Part shown: positions 44,307 to 54,815 of the stretch, piece by piece | How the letters are laid out: each line of letters begins with the position of its first letter | Numbering within the stretch: position 1 is the stretch's first letter | Notes under the pieces: generated by a model | The model's database searches: none | What the model saw: only the letters and a program-made list of their open reading frames with translations | What the model was told of the DNA's origin: nothing | NCBI RefSeq assembly: GCF_018446385.1 | Contig: NC_055990.1 | Location: 28,047,891 to 28,111,890 of the forward strand | Length of the DNA stretch: 64,000 nt | Origin: Zingiber officinale | Lineage: Eukaryota; Streptophyta; Magnoliopsida; Zingiberales; Zingiberaceae | Reading direction: 5' to 3' | Translations under genes and position numbers: made by a program

Positions 44307-46043
44307 TGTTGATACAGTCTGACCTGGCTGTTGTTTTGATGTTGACACTGATTTAAGTTTGTATCAGATATTAATTAAACTCAGACTGATTGATGATCAA
44401 GGTTGATCATGAGGAGAGGAAAAGTCCAAGTACGGATACTTGCCACGCAAAGTCAGAGAGGGCTCGGTAGCTCGTTCTCTAGACCGGACGAAGTCGGAGA
44501 GGGCTCGGCAGCTCGTTCTCCGGACTAGGTCAGAGAGGGCTTGGTAGCTCGTTCTCTGGACCGGACGAAGTCGGAGAGGGCTCGGCAGCTCGTTCTCCGG
44601 ACTAGGTCAGAGAGGGCTCGGTAGCTCGTTCTCTGAACCGGACAAAGTCGGAGAGGGCTCAGTAGCTCGTTCTCTGAACCGGACAAAGTCGGAAAGGGCT
44701 TGGTAGCTCGTTCTTTGGACCAGGAAGACGTTAGGGTTTAGGGCTGGGAGGCTCTAAAACTAACACAAGGACATTGGATCGGTCTGTTGACCGATCCAGT
44801 GATACTCTGGTTGTCTGGATCGGTCGGCAGACCGATCCAGTGATACATGAGTCACCTGATCGGTCTCGTGACCGATCAGTGACCATACAGAAAGTCTCTG
44901 TGGGTTATCTGATCGGTCTGGAGACCGATCAGTAACCACACAGAAGCATTCTGTGGGTTATCTGATCGGTCTACAGACCGATCAGAAAGAAGCGATCAGA
45001 AAGACGCTGGGACTCAAAGCGATAGGGGGATCGGTCTGTGGACCGATCCACCCATAGGCTGATCGGTCCACAGACCGATCAGACTCTTCCCAGATCGATC
45101 AGGATGAGTCCTGATCGGTCTAGAGAGCTATGGATTGGTCTGTTGACCGATCCACAACATGTCGTTTGTTTCTACTGCTTCTCTGATATTTCTGATTCAC
45201 TTCTGATTCACCTGATCAAATCATCTGCTGTGAGATTTTTAAGTTACAGGTTGTAGGTATCGTGCCATTGGTTAATTTCAAATGAAGCTCCATCAGAAGA
45301 ATAAGAACAAGTGCCCTTTATGCTGTATTTCACTGCAAGTGATGCAATTCGGGCTTCAACGTTCATTGGCCGCGATCAGTTGGACTCTTGCTCATTGGTT
45401 CGAGCTCAGAGACACCAGTGAAGACCATGGATAGTATTGGTGTGAGTTCAGAGAACCAGATGAGAAGGAAGAGTGATTGGCGACGCCTGAGTTGGTTGCA
45501 GTGATTCGACACAGGTGACAGTGATTCGGGACAATGAGAAAGCAGAATAAGAAGAAGGAAGAAGAGAGGTTTGCTAAGGTTCTGAAAAAACTCTCTATCG
45601 ATCAAGAGGCTGTGTTGTTGAGCTCTTGACTAAAGACTTCCTTCTGTCTTTGCATGCGTTTTGCTTCGTGGCTGTAAGTTTCATTTGTTTATTCCGTTAG
45701 CCACAAAACTCTGTAAGTCATTGTGCTTTGTTTTCAAATCTATTCTGTGACTTTTGTGGAGAGGTTACTCCACCGAGAAGGAGAAACACTTAGCCGGATT
45801 TTGTCCAGGGTGTGATCTACCGAAAGATCAAGGGATCGTCCACCTTACGGACACGCCGAGGAGTAGGGGCAAGTTATCCCCGAACCTCGTACATCGTTTT
45901 GTTAGTGGTGGTTTGTTCTTTTCCTTGCATCAGTTTTCATTTTACTTATTTCCGCTGTGCTAACAAACTCTTGTGAGGAAATGATTGGATTTTTTAAAGG
46001 AGGCTATTCACACCCCCTCTCTAGCCATCCGAAGGTCCTAACT
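44307..46043 (+). repeat. 3' LTR of element C with hairpin array
   Basis: It starts TGTTGATACAGTC and carries the 76-78-bp tandem array at 44451-44725. From 44726 to 45172 it is unlike the 5' LTR and instead holds eight palindromes GATCGGTC-N4-GACCGATC (near 44776, 44817, 44858, 44910, 44963, 45029, 45060, 45132) plus one broken unit at 45111. From 45173 it again matches the 5' LTR to the end, where CA has become CT. Confidence 0.92.
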
Positions 46044-47073
46044 GTAACCATAAGTCCTAGGAGGTGGTAACCCTAGGTAAAAAGTTCAGTCGGTTTGGAG
46101 GACCGGATTGGCATCAGGTGATCTCTCTTGAGGGGAGTAGGTGAGGACGCGTTCCCCGGAAGAGGGAATAGTAGGCGTCGGTTCGACCTAGGATTTTCGG
46201 TCGGAAATCCGAAGTCAGAACCGGACAATCCGAAGACTGTCAAACTTAAGCTTCTTATATTCTGTTTTGTTCTAACTCTGTTTTGCAAGAAACTAACAGT
46301 TTTGTGCAAAGCTAGAATTGACCGGGATCGGTTGACCGAACCTTGGGATCGGTCGACCGAACCCCCAAGCCAGAAGATCAGAATCCCAGAGATTGGACCA
46401 GGCTCGACCAGAGGATCGGTCTACTGAACCTTGGGATCGGTCGACCGAACCAAGGATCAGCGACGATTGGATCAAGCCAAGTTGATCGGGTCAGAGAAGT
46501 AGATTGGTCGACCGAACCCAGGATAAGACTTGACCAGATCGAAATGGAACGAGCGAATCGGATAGTAGGAGATCGCCTGATCGGTCGCGACTGATCCGCC
46601 TCGGGTCAAAGCTGATCCCGAACATCGAGGATCTGGATCAGATCCATAAAAGCTATAAAAGGAGCTTCGAGCTGCAGCTTCAGGAATTAATTCAAACAGA
46701 ACATACTGCGCACTTATACGCTGCTCCAAACTCTCAAAGGATGCTCTGCCACTCTGACATATGACGACTGCTTCCTTCAACATTTGTATTGTCGGTATTG
46801 CAAATTCTTTATTTAAGTTCTTGTACTCAAAAGTTGTAAAAGATTTGCGATATTATAATTGTTGCCCACCGAAAGCGATCAACGTTCGTGGGCCTTGGAG
46901 TAGGAGTCGCCCTAGGCTCCGAACCAAGTAAACCCTTGGTGTCTTCTATGTGGTTGCTTTACTTATTTCCGCTGCTTTACTCTTAAAACATTTTTATCGA
47001 ACGAAATAGCCACGAGAGCTATTCTCTCCCCCCCCCCCCCCCCCCACCCCCTCTAGCGCTTCTCGATCCTACA
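46044..47073 (+). repeat. 3' LTR of element B, second part
   Basis: It resumes with the GTAAC duplication and matches 25985-27025, including the GATCGGTCGACCGA array (46323-46595, fewer intact units), TATA-like GCTATAAAAGG and the CGATCCTACA end. A poly-C run lies at 47027-47045. Confidence 0.9.
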
Positions 47074-47078
47074 AGTGA

Positions 47079-48699
47079 TATTTATGCACGATGTCAACCA
47101 ATTTCCACTCATTATCCTCTTCCACATGCTCTTATTGCTTCTTTAAATTTTGTTGAACCTTCTAGCTTTACATAAACAGTCAAAGATCCAAATTGGTGTG
47201 TTGTAATGACAGAGTTTGATGCTCTTCTTCGTAATCTAACCTAGAGCTTAGTTCCTCGTACTTCATCTATAAATATTATGGGCTCTAAATGGGTTTACCG
47301 AATTAAGTATCATGCAGATGGATCTATTGAACGTTATAAAGCTTACCTTATTGCTAAAAGCTTTAATCAACAACCAGGTATTGACTTCAATGATACTTTT
47401 AGTGTAGTCATTAAAATTACAACTATCAGATTACTATTATTTATAAATGTTAGCTCCAATTAGCTAATACGATAATTAGATGCTTCTAATACTTTCCTTC
47501 ATGGATACCTTAAAGAAACTGTTTTTATAGAGCAACCACCTAGATTCATCCACCCATAACTTCCAACACATGTGTGTCAACTTCAGAAATCTATATATGA
47601 TCTTCGGTAAACATCTCATGTATAGTTTCATCGTCTATCTACCTGACTTCATGCTCAGGGATTTTATGACTCAAAAACTAACTCTTCCCTATTTTACAAA
47701 TATAATGAGAAATTTTTAATATTTATTTTGATTTATATGGATGATATCTTAAAAACTGGTAGTGATCAAAATGGCATTACTACTTTACTTCATCTTCTTC
47801 GTCAACAGTTTCCTATTCGGGATCTTAGCAATGTTCATTTTTTTCTTGGCATAGAGTTTCTCTTACATTCTGAAAGTTGTCTTCTCTCTCAGAGCAAATA
47901 TATTACTGGACTTCTATAACGAGCTAAAATGGATGGTGCACGTCCTATCTCCACACCAATCATTGAAGGTGGTTTCATTACATTTTCATTCTCCTCTTCA
48001 ATGACTGACCCCAGATCTACCGAAGCATTGTTGGTGCCCTGCAATATGTTACCATTACATGACCCGATATTGCTTTCGCAGTTAATCATACCTATCAATT
48101 TATGCATGCTCCTACTGAACACCGTTGGGAAGGTGTTAAGAGAATTCTGTGATATCTCAAAGGAACTATTTTACATGGTTTTCTTTTATATCATCAATTC
48201 TCACTAAAGTTTATTGTGTACAGTGATACAGATTAGGCTGGATCTCCTGAAGATAGATGTTCTATTAGTGGATATACTATATTTTTGGGGTGAAATCTTG
48301 TTTCTTGGTTTTTAAAGAAGCAACCTACAATCCCTCACTCAAGTACTAAAGCTAAATATAAAGCTATAGCTAATTCGACGTTAGAAATTATTTGGCTACA
48401 ATCTCTTCTTTCGGAATTACATTTTTTTTCCATCTGCTATGTTCAAAATTTGGTGTGAAAATATTGGAGCTACTTATCTTGCGACAAATCCTATTTTCCA
48501 TGCTCGTACCAAGTATATAGAGATTGATTTTTATTTTGTTCATGAGCGTGTGTCGACTCGACAACTTTCAGTTTTTTACTTCTCTACTGAAGATCAAATT
48601 GTTGATATATTTACAAAGTCATTATCCAGACAACGTTTCACCAAGTTAGTACTCAAACTCAACGTTCAGACAATCCCGTTGAGTTTGTCAAGGGGGTAA
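47079..48699 (+). pseudogene. RT and RNase H remnant of copia element A
   Basis: The pol of A resumes after element B. RT motifs in broken frames: WCVVMTEFDALL, GSKWVYRIKYHADGSIERYKA, LDASNTFLHGYLKE, then IYMDDILKTG and FFLGIEFL (47728-47900). RNase H: YSDTD, stop, AGSPEDRCSISG near 48220-48270, [26 protein letters not shown] and DQIVDIFTKSLSRQRF near 48450-48640. Many stops (for example 47212, 47245, 47461, 47917) and altered motifs mark an old copy. Confidence 0.85.
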
Positions 48700-48980
48700 T
48701 GAAAATAATGGAAAATAATTTCGAATTAATTTCAATCAATTGAGATTTATTATATTTGACATCACAATCAATATCAACATCACAATTAAGATTGACATGA
48801 ATCAAATAGTAAAAAAATACTTCCAAATCTATTATATTTATTACTATGCTTATAATTATATGTCATATTTAATTTTTCTATTATTATTTAGACAACTTGT
48901 ATAAAGTCTATTAGCTTTAGTAAATAACATATCAAAGAATTATTCTCTATTTTTTTTTTTTCCGTTAGCTATTAATTTCA
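48700..48980 (+). repeat. 3' LTR of copia element A
   Basis: Begins TGAAAATAATGG after AAGGGGGTAA and ends ATTAATTTCA. The kinase pseudogene resumes at once with AACAACTCTGCCGATTC. Confidence 0.75.
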
Positions 48981-50385
48981 ATTTAAACAACTCTGCCGAT
49001 TCAGTGAAAGATGGCTTCTTTGAGATGACAAATGTTAGGCTACCGGATAGCCCCAACACTTCGGCCACAGCTGGAAGCAGGGAAGGCTACGAGTTGGCTT
49101 GCTTGAGTAATTGCTCCTGCAATGCTTATTCCCACAATGATAGTGGCTACTTTGTTTGGCATGGAGGGTTGCTGAATCTGCAAGAACAATATAATCAATC
49201 TGATACAGGTACTCTTTACTTGTGCTTGGCTGCCTCAGAGTTGCAATCTTCTGAAAGCCACAAGAAGAGAATGGTAGCACACATATCTGTTGGGGTCATT
49301 GTGCCAGCTGTTGTAGTTTGTTTGTTCATCATTGGGGGTTTGGGATGGAAGCGAGAGAGGAGGAGAGCTATCCAAAACTCAAAAGTTGTGCAGAATTCTT
49401 TGGTCTCCTTCATGTATGATGAGCTGCGGATGGCCACCAAAAACTTCTCAGAAAAGCTTGGAGGAGGGGGCTTTGGATCCGTGTTTAAAGGGTTGTTACC
49501 CGGCTCAATTGATATCGCTGTGAAGAAGCTTGAGGGTCTTTTACAAGGCGAGAAGCAGTTCCGAGCGGAAGTGAGCACACTAGGAGCCATTCAACATGTG
49601 AACCTCATGAGGCTAATTGGCTTTTGCTCTCAAGGGACCAAGAAGTTGTTGGTCTATGAATTCATGCCAAGCGGTTCGTTAGTTGATCAGCTTTTTCATA
49701 GCAACTTGAATGTTTTGGAAAACAAGATATCAAATTGCTATCGGAATTGCAAGAAGATTAGCTTATCTCCATGAGCAATGCAGGGACAACATTATACATT
49801 GTGACATTAAGCCAGAGAACATACTGTTGGATGCTGCACTTGTGCCAAAAGTAGCTGATTTTGGTCTAGCAAAGCTCGTCCGAAGGAACTTTAGCGAAGT
49901 TCTCACAACCATTCGAGGAAGTAGAGGGTACATGGCACCCAAATGGATTTCGAGTATGGCCATCACTACAAAAGTAGATGTTTACAGCTGCGGAATGATG
50001 TTGTTCGAGATCATATCAGGAAAAAGAAACCTAATATACAAAGGAGAAAGTAGTTTCAAGTTCTTCCCCTTAGTCGCAACAAACAAGCTCTTAATCGGAG
50101 ATGTCAAAATTAAGCTTGCTAGACCAAAGGCTAGAGGGTAAAGCCAACTCGGAAGAGTTTGAAATAGCTTGTAAACTTGCCTGCTGGTGCATTCAAGATA
50201 ACGAAATCTCGAGGCCAACGATGAGGCAAATTGTTCAAGCTCTAGAGGGCAATCTAGATGTCGGCATTCCTCCTGTTCCAAGGTCACTCCAAGTCCTAAA
50301 TGACTCATGGATCGAGAGTATCGATTCCTCTAGTTCACATACAGAACTAAGGATCACTCTACCACTTGAACTAATTCTCAGATAA
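48981..50385 (+). pseudogene. G-type lectin S-receptor-like kinase pseudogene, 3' half
   Basis: It corresponds to 62569-63905 of the intact gene. It covers the PAN/apple domain (KDGFFEMTNVRLPD, CLSNCSCNAYS; two cysteines lost as GYELAC and GYFVWHG), transmembrane segment (49270-49345, VGVIVPAVVVCLFIIGGL) and kinase (GGGGFGSVFKG, IAVKKLEG, HCDIKPEN, DFGLAKL, GSRGYMAPKW). Relative to the intact copy, five bases are lost near 49718 and a four-base TTAA is gained near 50111; both shift the frame. APEW has become APKW. Where the intact gene stops (TCA TGA) this copy reads TCA TGG and continues for 26 codons to TAA 50383-50385. Confidence 0.93.
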
Positions 50386-50620
50386 GGAGGGCAGTAACTA
50401 TTAAAACCTGTTCAAGTTCCAATTAAACTCTTTCTAGAATGAGTTGTAGTGAGTTCATAATATTTTATTTTTACATAATTTATTGTATTTGAACTTCAAG
50501 TCTGCATGGAGGTTGTATGCCAATGCATTATTTTATTTTATTTTTTATTTCAGATTCTAAATTCATATTCAAATGTTCAGATATGGTTCTCTTCACATTC
50601 TAGACATGAACATAATGCAA
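50386..50620 (+). other. 3' flank of the kinase pseudogene
   Basis: The first ~20 bp match the 3' flank of the intact copy (CAGATAAGGAG-GC-G-AACT). Then AT-rich DNA with no gene. Confidence 0.5.
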
Positions 50621-51811
50621 CTTTAAGATAGCAATCATCTACGAACATACTCGATACGGTGATTGAGGTGGTCCCCTGAGTTGGGTCAAACTCTAGGAAG
50701 TCGGATGATATAGTGGTCAAATTCAAGGAAGGGTCAACCCTTGAAGTCAACATAGTCAATCATCACGGCCAAGAGGTTATCTGACTAGACCATTGGGTCG
50801 GTCGAATGCCAAATCTCTCAATATTGATGAATAACGAAATACTAAGTCAGCACTTTCCGTAGCCAAGATTCTTTTGCCACTTGAAGATAGTGCGATTTAC
50901 TAGCTTTGTCAAGTAGTCCAGCTGATCAGAACTATAGTTCAATCAGACAGAAAGGATGCTCAGTCCGATTGAACTCTTTGGTTAAACAGATAGGCCGAGT
51001 AAGGGATGAGTCCCTGACAATACTCTATAATTCCGATCGGCTTGCCATTACAAGCGATTGTTGATCGGGACACAGGAAGAATTCGGTCGGCTTACCATGT
51101 CAGCATATTGTGAGAGGAAACACAGAGATTGCGGGTCCATTTTAGGAAAGGTGTCAAAATATTTGTATGATATGTCCTTTCTCGAAAATATTTTGAAATT
51201 CATGCATAGACAAACAATAACACTATAAAAGGGGGGCTGCATCTATAGACGTACGTAGACAACGCAATGCGATACTATGTAATTTTACACACTCATACCC
51301 ACTGTTCATTTATTATTTATCATTTTTAAATTGATCACTAACTTGAGTGTCGAAGAGCCTACATCAGGGACTTCCTCCCTAGCCCGGTTTCTAACTCTCA
51401 TCTTGACAGCAGGACAGCTCGGAGTCACTTTTTGCTAAATCAAAGTCTTCAAGCAATCAGCATTATAGCCACCTTCCCCTTCAGCCATCTTCTCCGCTTT
51501 CGGACAAGATCATATTTGGCGTCATCTGTGGGAACTTCACCGACATCTAATCCTTGAAGATGGAAGAGAATGAATGACTCACCACAGTAACTTTGTCGTG
51601 GAAATATTTAGAACTGTTAATAGCCGCCTGAGCGGATAGAATACCACAACAACATCAAGCAGCGACTGGGTGCCACCCTCTTCCTAACGACCCGACTATA
51701 TCTGTAACCGGCCCATAGGCCAAACACGAGACTCGAATGGATGACCAAACTGATTCCAACAAATCCACCCTCCCCTGGTCGTCGTCTCGCTAGCACCTGT
51801 GTAGCCGACCA
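50621..51811 (+). mobile_element. Ty3/gypsy LTR, PBS and leader remnant
   Basis: The stretch 51514-51533 reads TTTGGCGTCATCTGTGGGAA, close to the TGGCGCCGTCTGTGGGAA primer site frequent after LTRs of plant Tat/Athila-type gypsy elements (family knowledge). The LTR end would be near 51512. Upstream are LTR-like features: TATA-like ACTATAAAAGGGG at 51222-51234 and a pyrimidine-rich tail. Downstream a decayed gag start (ATGGAAGAGAATGAATGA, 51559) runs to 51811, where element E begins. The left border is unclear. Confidence 0.5.
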
Positions 51812-53024
51812 TGTCGTGCAATTTACTCTAATGACCTAATTCAGATTTTGACAACTGACAAGTGGATAAAAGTTAGAGTGTTTGTGATCTAATTGTGTTA
51901 CCAAGTGTGCATGAGTTGATGGGTCTGGAAGACCTAACACTAGACTGAAATCTAGCTAGATTTGTGGGACTCGATAGCTGGTGTGAAGTCTAGATAGGTC
52001 CGCTGGACTTGGTGAGAAGTTCGGTTTGGTCCACGAGACCTGACAATCGGCCGAAATCTAGTTGAGTCCTGACAACTGCGGGAAGACATGTGGGTCAAAG
52101 GTGAGTCAAGCAACTACAGCTGGTAAGTAAAATGTAAGCAACTAGAAGAGAGATCCAGTGAGAATGTGTTCCTGATTGAGGGAACAATAGGCGTCAGTCT
52201 AACTTAGGTCAATTTGGGAAATCTAAGCTAAGACCTTGACTAGATCCTGGTTTTGGGGAGACAGGATCTAATTACTACTACTATATTACTATATTGTGCT
52301 AACTTTATTTTACAGGATAAACATATTTTTTGTTATCTCGACTAACTCTTTTTTCAGGAAAGAAGTTGCTGAAAAAGAGTGTCCGGGCGCCCGGAAGGGG
52401 TTCGGGCTCCCGGACCAACTTCGCCCTGGTGGGTGCCTGGCCAGACACCCGGGCGGTACAAGCGCCCGAAGTTGGTCCAGATGCCTAGACCAGAAAAATC
52501 ATCCAGACCTGAGTTGGAGTGCAACAATTGGTCGAACCCACGTCAACAGTCTAAGCGCTCGGAGGTGGATAAACTTGACGCAATGGTCTAGGCGCCCGGA
52601 GGTGTTCTGGGCACTTGGAATGAGCCTATATAAAGGCCTTCGACCAATAGCTTCATATAGTCATCTGCTACGACTTTCATATTTGTGTGCTACTCCGAAA
52701 AGGCTCCGATGACACTGAAAGGCTGCTCTGAAGTTTGAAGAATGAAGACTTCTTCAAATTTCCTTTCTGTTTGTCGGTAACATTTACATTTTAGTTCTTG
52801 TACTCAAATTGTTGTAACTCATTTTCGAACTAATAGTGATTGGCCATCGAAAGCACTCTCACATCGAGCCTTAGAGTAGGAGTTGTTGAAAGCTCCGTAC
52901 CAAGTAAAAAATTACTTATGTTAGCGTTTGTACTTTCTTGATTCTTTTTCGTTGTGTATTCTTAATTTTTTTAAAAAAAAGTGGTGATCCCCCTCCCCCC
53001 CCCTAGAGTCTTTATGATCCAACA
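51812..53024 (+). repeat. 5' LTR of element E
   Basis: TGTCGTGCAATTTACTC to GATCCAACA, 1213 bp, in the layout of the B LTR. It contains several GGCGCCCGGA-type words (52383-52610), a TATA-like CCTATATAAAGGCC near 52624 and a CCCCCTCCCCCCC run near the end. Confidence 0.75.
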
Positions 53025-53292
53025 AGTGCTATTAGATCCAAGTTAGCTTTGAATTGGTACAACTACCAATCAAGTAAGGGGGTGACTTTCAACTTTATTT
53101 TAATTTTTTTCCCCGATTTTGAGCTTTTCGATATAGTCCAAATTGGGCAATTATCTCTTTAGAAAAATCTCCTCGTCTCTTTCTGCAATAACTTGAATTG
53201 GTGCAATACCAATCAGATCTTTCTTTTCTCCCACACTACTTACCCCAAGTCCAAGTCTTGGCAATATTTTTAAGTTTTTCTTTCAAAAATTA

Positions 53293-54815
53293 ATGGCCCA
53301 AAACAAGGGATACAACACTGTTCGTCCCATCCTCTTTAATAGGGATGACTTCCCATATTAGAAGAAACGGATGGAAGTGTACCTAAATATCGACATCGAT
53401 TAATGATTCACCATCTGATGGGGATACAGGGTGCTGATAGACAAAGCAACTAAAATACCGCTCGACCGAGACAAATGGAATCCAGAAGATAAGAAAAAGG
53501 CTCAGATCGACTCGAAGGCAATGAACACAATTCAATGCGGACTTACAAAGGAAGAACTAAACTGCGTCAGCCCGCACAAGAATGTGAAAGAGCTGGGGGA
53601 CAAGCTGGTTGAATTACATGAGGGCATGACCGATTCAAAGGTAACCAAGAGGGATTTACTTTTGAATAATTTATTTAATATTAAAATGCAGGATGAAGAA
53701 AAGGCTACTCAGCTATACGCAAGAATCAAAGATATTCTGAACGGGCTCCACCTAATCGGCCACCAACTAGAGAATAGGGATGTAATTAGGTCTATCTTGA
53801 ACTCTTTTTCTTGAAATGCACTATGGGCATCTATAGTAGATGCCTATAATGTTTTGAAGAATTTAAATAAATTAAAATTAGATGAGCTATTTTGTGAACT
53901 TGAATTCCACGAATAGACTAACTCAAAGTAGGTTGAAAAAGGTGTGGCTTTTCTTGCAGGTCCATCAAAAGAAACAAAGACTAGAGCTTGAGTCAAGCCT
54001 GAGTTAGAAGATGAATCTGACCTAGAAGCCGACGAAGAAGAACAACTCGTGAGCATGGTTATTAAAATGTTCAGAAGAAGGAAGAACAACTTAACAAAGA
54101 AGGAATTACAAAAGGTAATCAAATCAAACGATGCGAAGGCAAAGGTCACATGCTACGGGTGTAACAAGAAAGAATAGTACAAGCATGAGTATCCAAAAAT
54201 GAAAGAGGGCAAACCCAAGACAACCAGAAGAAACAAGGCACTCAAAGTGACTTGGGGCGAGTCATTTTTCGAAGAATCGGACAACGACGAATCGAAACAT
54301 CATAACTACCTCTCACTGATAGCATCCAGACCGAAATTAGAAAGTTAGGCAGATAAAGATGATGAGTCCGAAGATGAATCAAGCCACAAGTCCGCACTCG
54401 TTTCCGAAGGTTCGAACACGATATCGTTTATTTTAACTGCTAAATTTTTAAAATAATTGCATGTCTGAATAAAAAATTAATTAGATCTGAAAAACAAAGT
54501 GAAACACTTCTTGAGTAAAATCAAAACCTCAAGGAACAAATTGAAAATGGAAATCCAAATCAAACTGTAAAACTTGAGGAGGAAAATATAATTTAAAAGG
54601 TGAAATCAATAAACTCAAAAGATTATTAGAAACTTTCACCACAAGATCAAAAAATTTAGACCTAATTCTTAAAACGCAAAAAGATGTATACAATAAGTCC
54701 AGACTCGGATATAAGTCTAGCTCTATAAATAAAACTTTCATCTCATTAATAAGTCAAAATTTTAAAAAGAAAATTAAAGCTTCGGTTCCAAAAGCTTGTT
54801 TAACCAAGCAAGTAT
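53293..54815 (+). pseudogene. Gag of element E
   Basis: MAQNKGYNTVRPILFNRDDF starts the frame, followed by several stops (53359-53420). The UBN2 domain is readable from 53431: NTIQCGLTKEEL, DKLVELHEGM, LYARIKDILNGL, then NALWASIVDAYNV after a stop at 53812. The zinc knuckle is damaged (CYGCNKKE, stop, YKHEYPK). KVTWGES and an acidic region follow, with a coiled coil in broken frames near 54480-54660. It is older and more decayed than the gag of B. Confidence 0.8.

Larger units (their letters stand above)
34718..46043 (+). mobile_element. Copia (Sirevirus-like) element C with extra ORF
   Basis: The element is bounded by TGTTGATACAG and a right end GGTCCTAACT, flanked by a perfect 5-bp duplication GTAAC (34713-34717 and 46044-46048). 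It has LTRs of 1670 and 1737 bp, PBS, gag, pol, a spacer with palindrome arrays, a third ORF (42374-43796), polypurine tract and 3' LTR. It is the least damaged retroelement here: gag has one inner stop, pol has one frameshift and four stops, and the third ORF is open. Nesting makes it younger than A and B. Confidence 0.95.
25640..47073 (+). mobile_element. Copia (Sirevirus-like) element B
   Basis: The element is bounded by TGTTGG...CTACA ends and a perfect 5-bp duplication AGTGA (25635-25639 and 47074-47078). It has a 1386-bp 5' LTR, PBS, gag, a long AT-rich spacer, pol in integrase-RT-RNase H order, a spacer with GGGGGAGA tracts, and a 3' LTR that is split by element C at 34718. Long LTRs, UBN2 gag with coiled coil, and multiple polypurine tracts fit Sireviruses (SIRE/Maximus). 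No ORF is seen between pol and the 3' LTR. Gag and pol have several frameshifts and stops, so it is inactive. Confidence 0.92.
22482..48980 (+). mobile_element. Copia element A (outermost of the nest), short LTRs
   Basis: Two ~281-bp LTRs (22482-22762 and 48700-48980) share 'cttcaatca', 'tacttccaaat-tattatatttattacta' and 'ttatctattagtttca'. A degraded PBS (TAGTATCAGAATC) follows the left LTR and a GGGGG tract precedes the right. Between them lie a decayed gag, protease and integrase (left), then RT and RNase H (right), with the 21.4-kb element B inserted between integrase and RT. Integrase before RT is the copia order. The short LTRs and UBN2-type gag suggest the Ale/Retrofit group (tentative). 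Many stops and frameshifts make it the oldest element in the nest. No clear 5-bp TSD is visible. Confidence 0.85.

Noticed and set aside
44776..45153. CRISPR-like array of regularly spaced palindromes
   Set aside because: Plant LTR context, variable spacers of unequal length, varying loops and no cas genes; these are LTR hairpin motifs.
47027..47045. Poly-C run as a functional element
   Set aside because: It sits at a variable C/T-rich spot of the B LTR; the other LTR reads CTCCCCTCCCGCC there, so it is slippage or a sequencing artefact.
49710..50141. A separate small kinase gene starting MFWKTRYQIAIG
   Set aside because: It is the frame-shifted continuation of the pseudogene after a 5-bp loss; the ATG is fortuitous.
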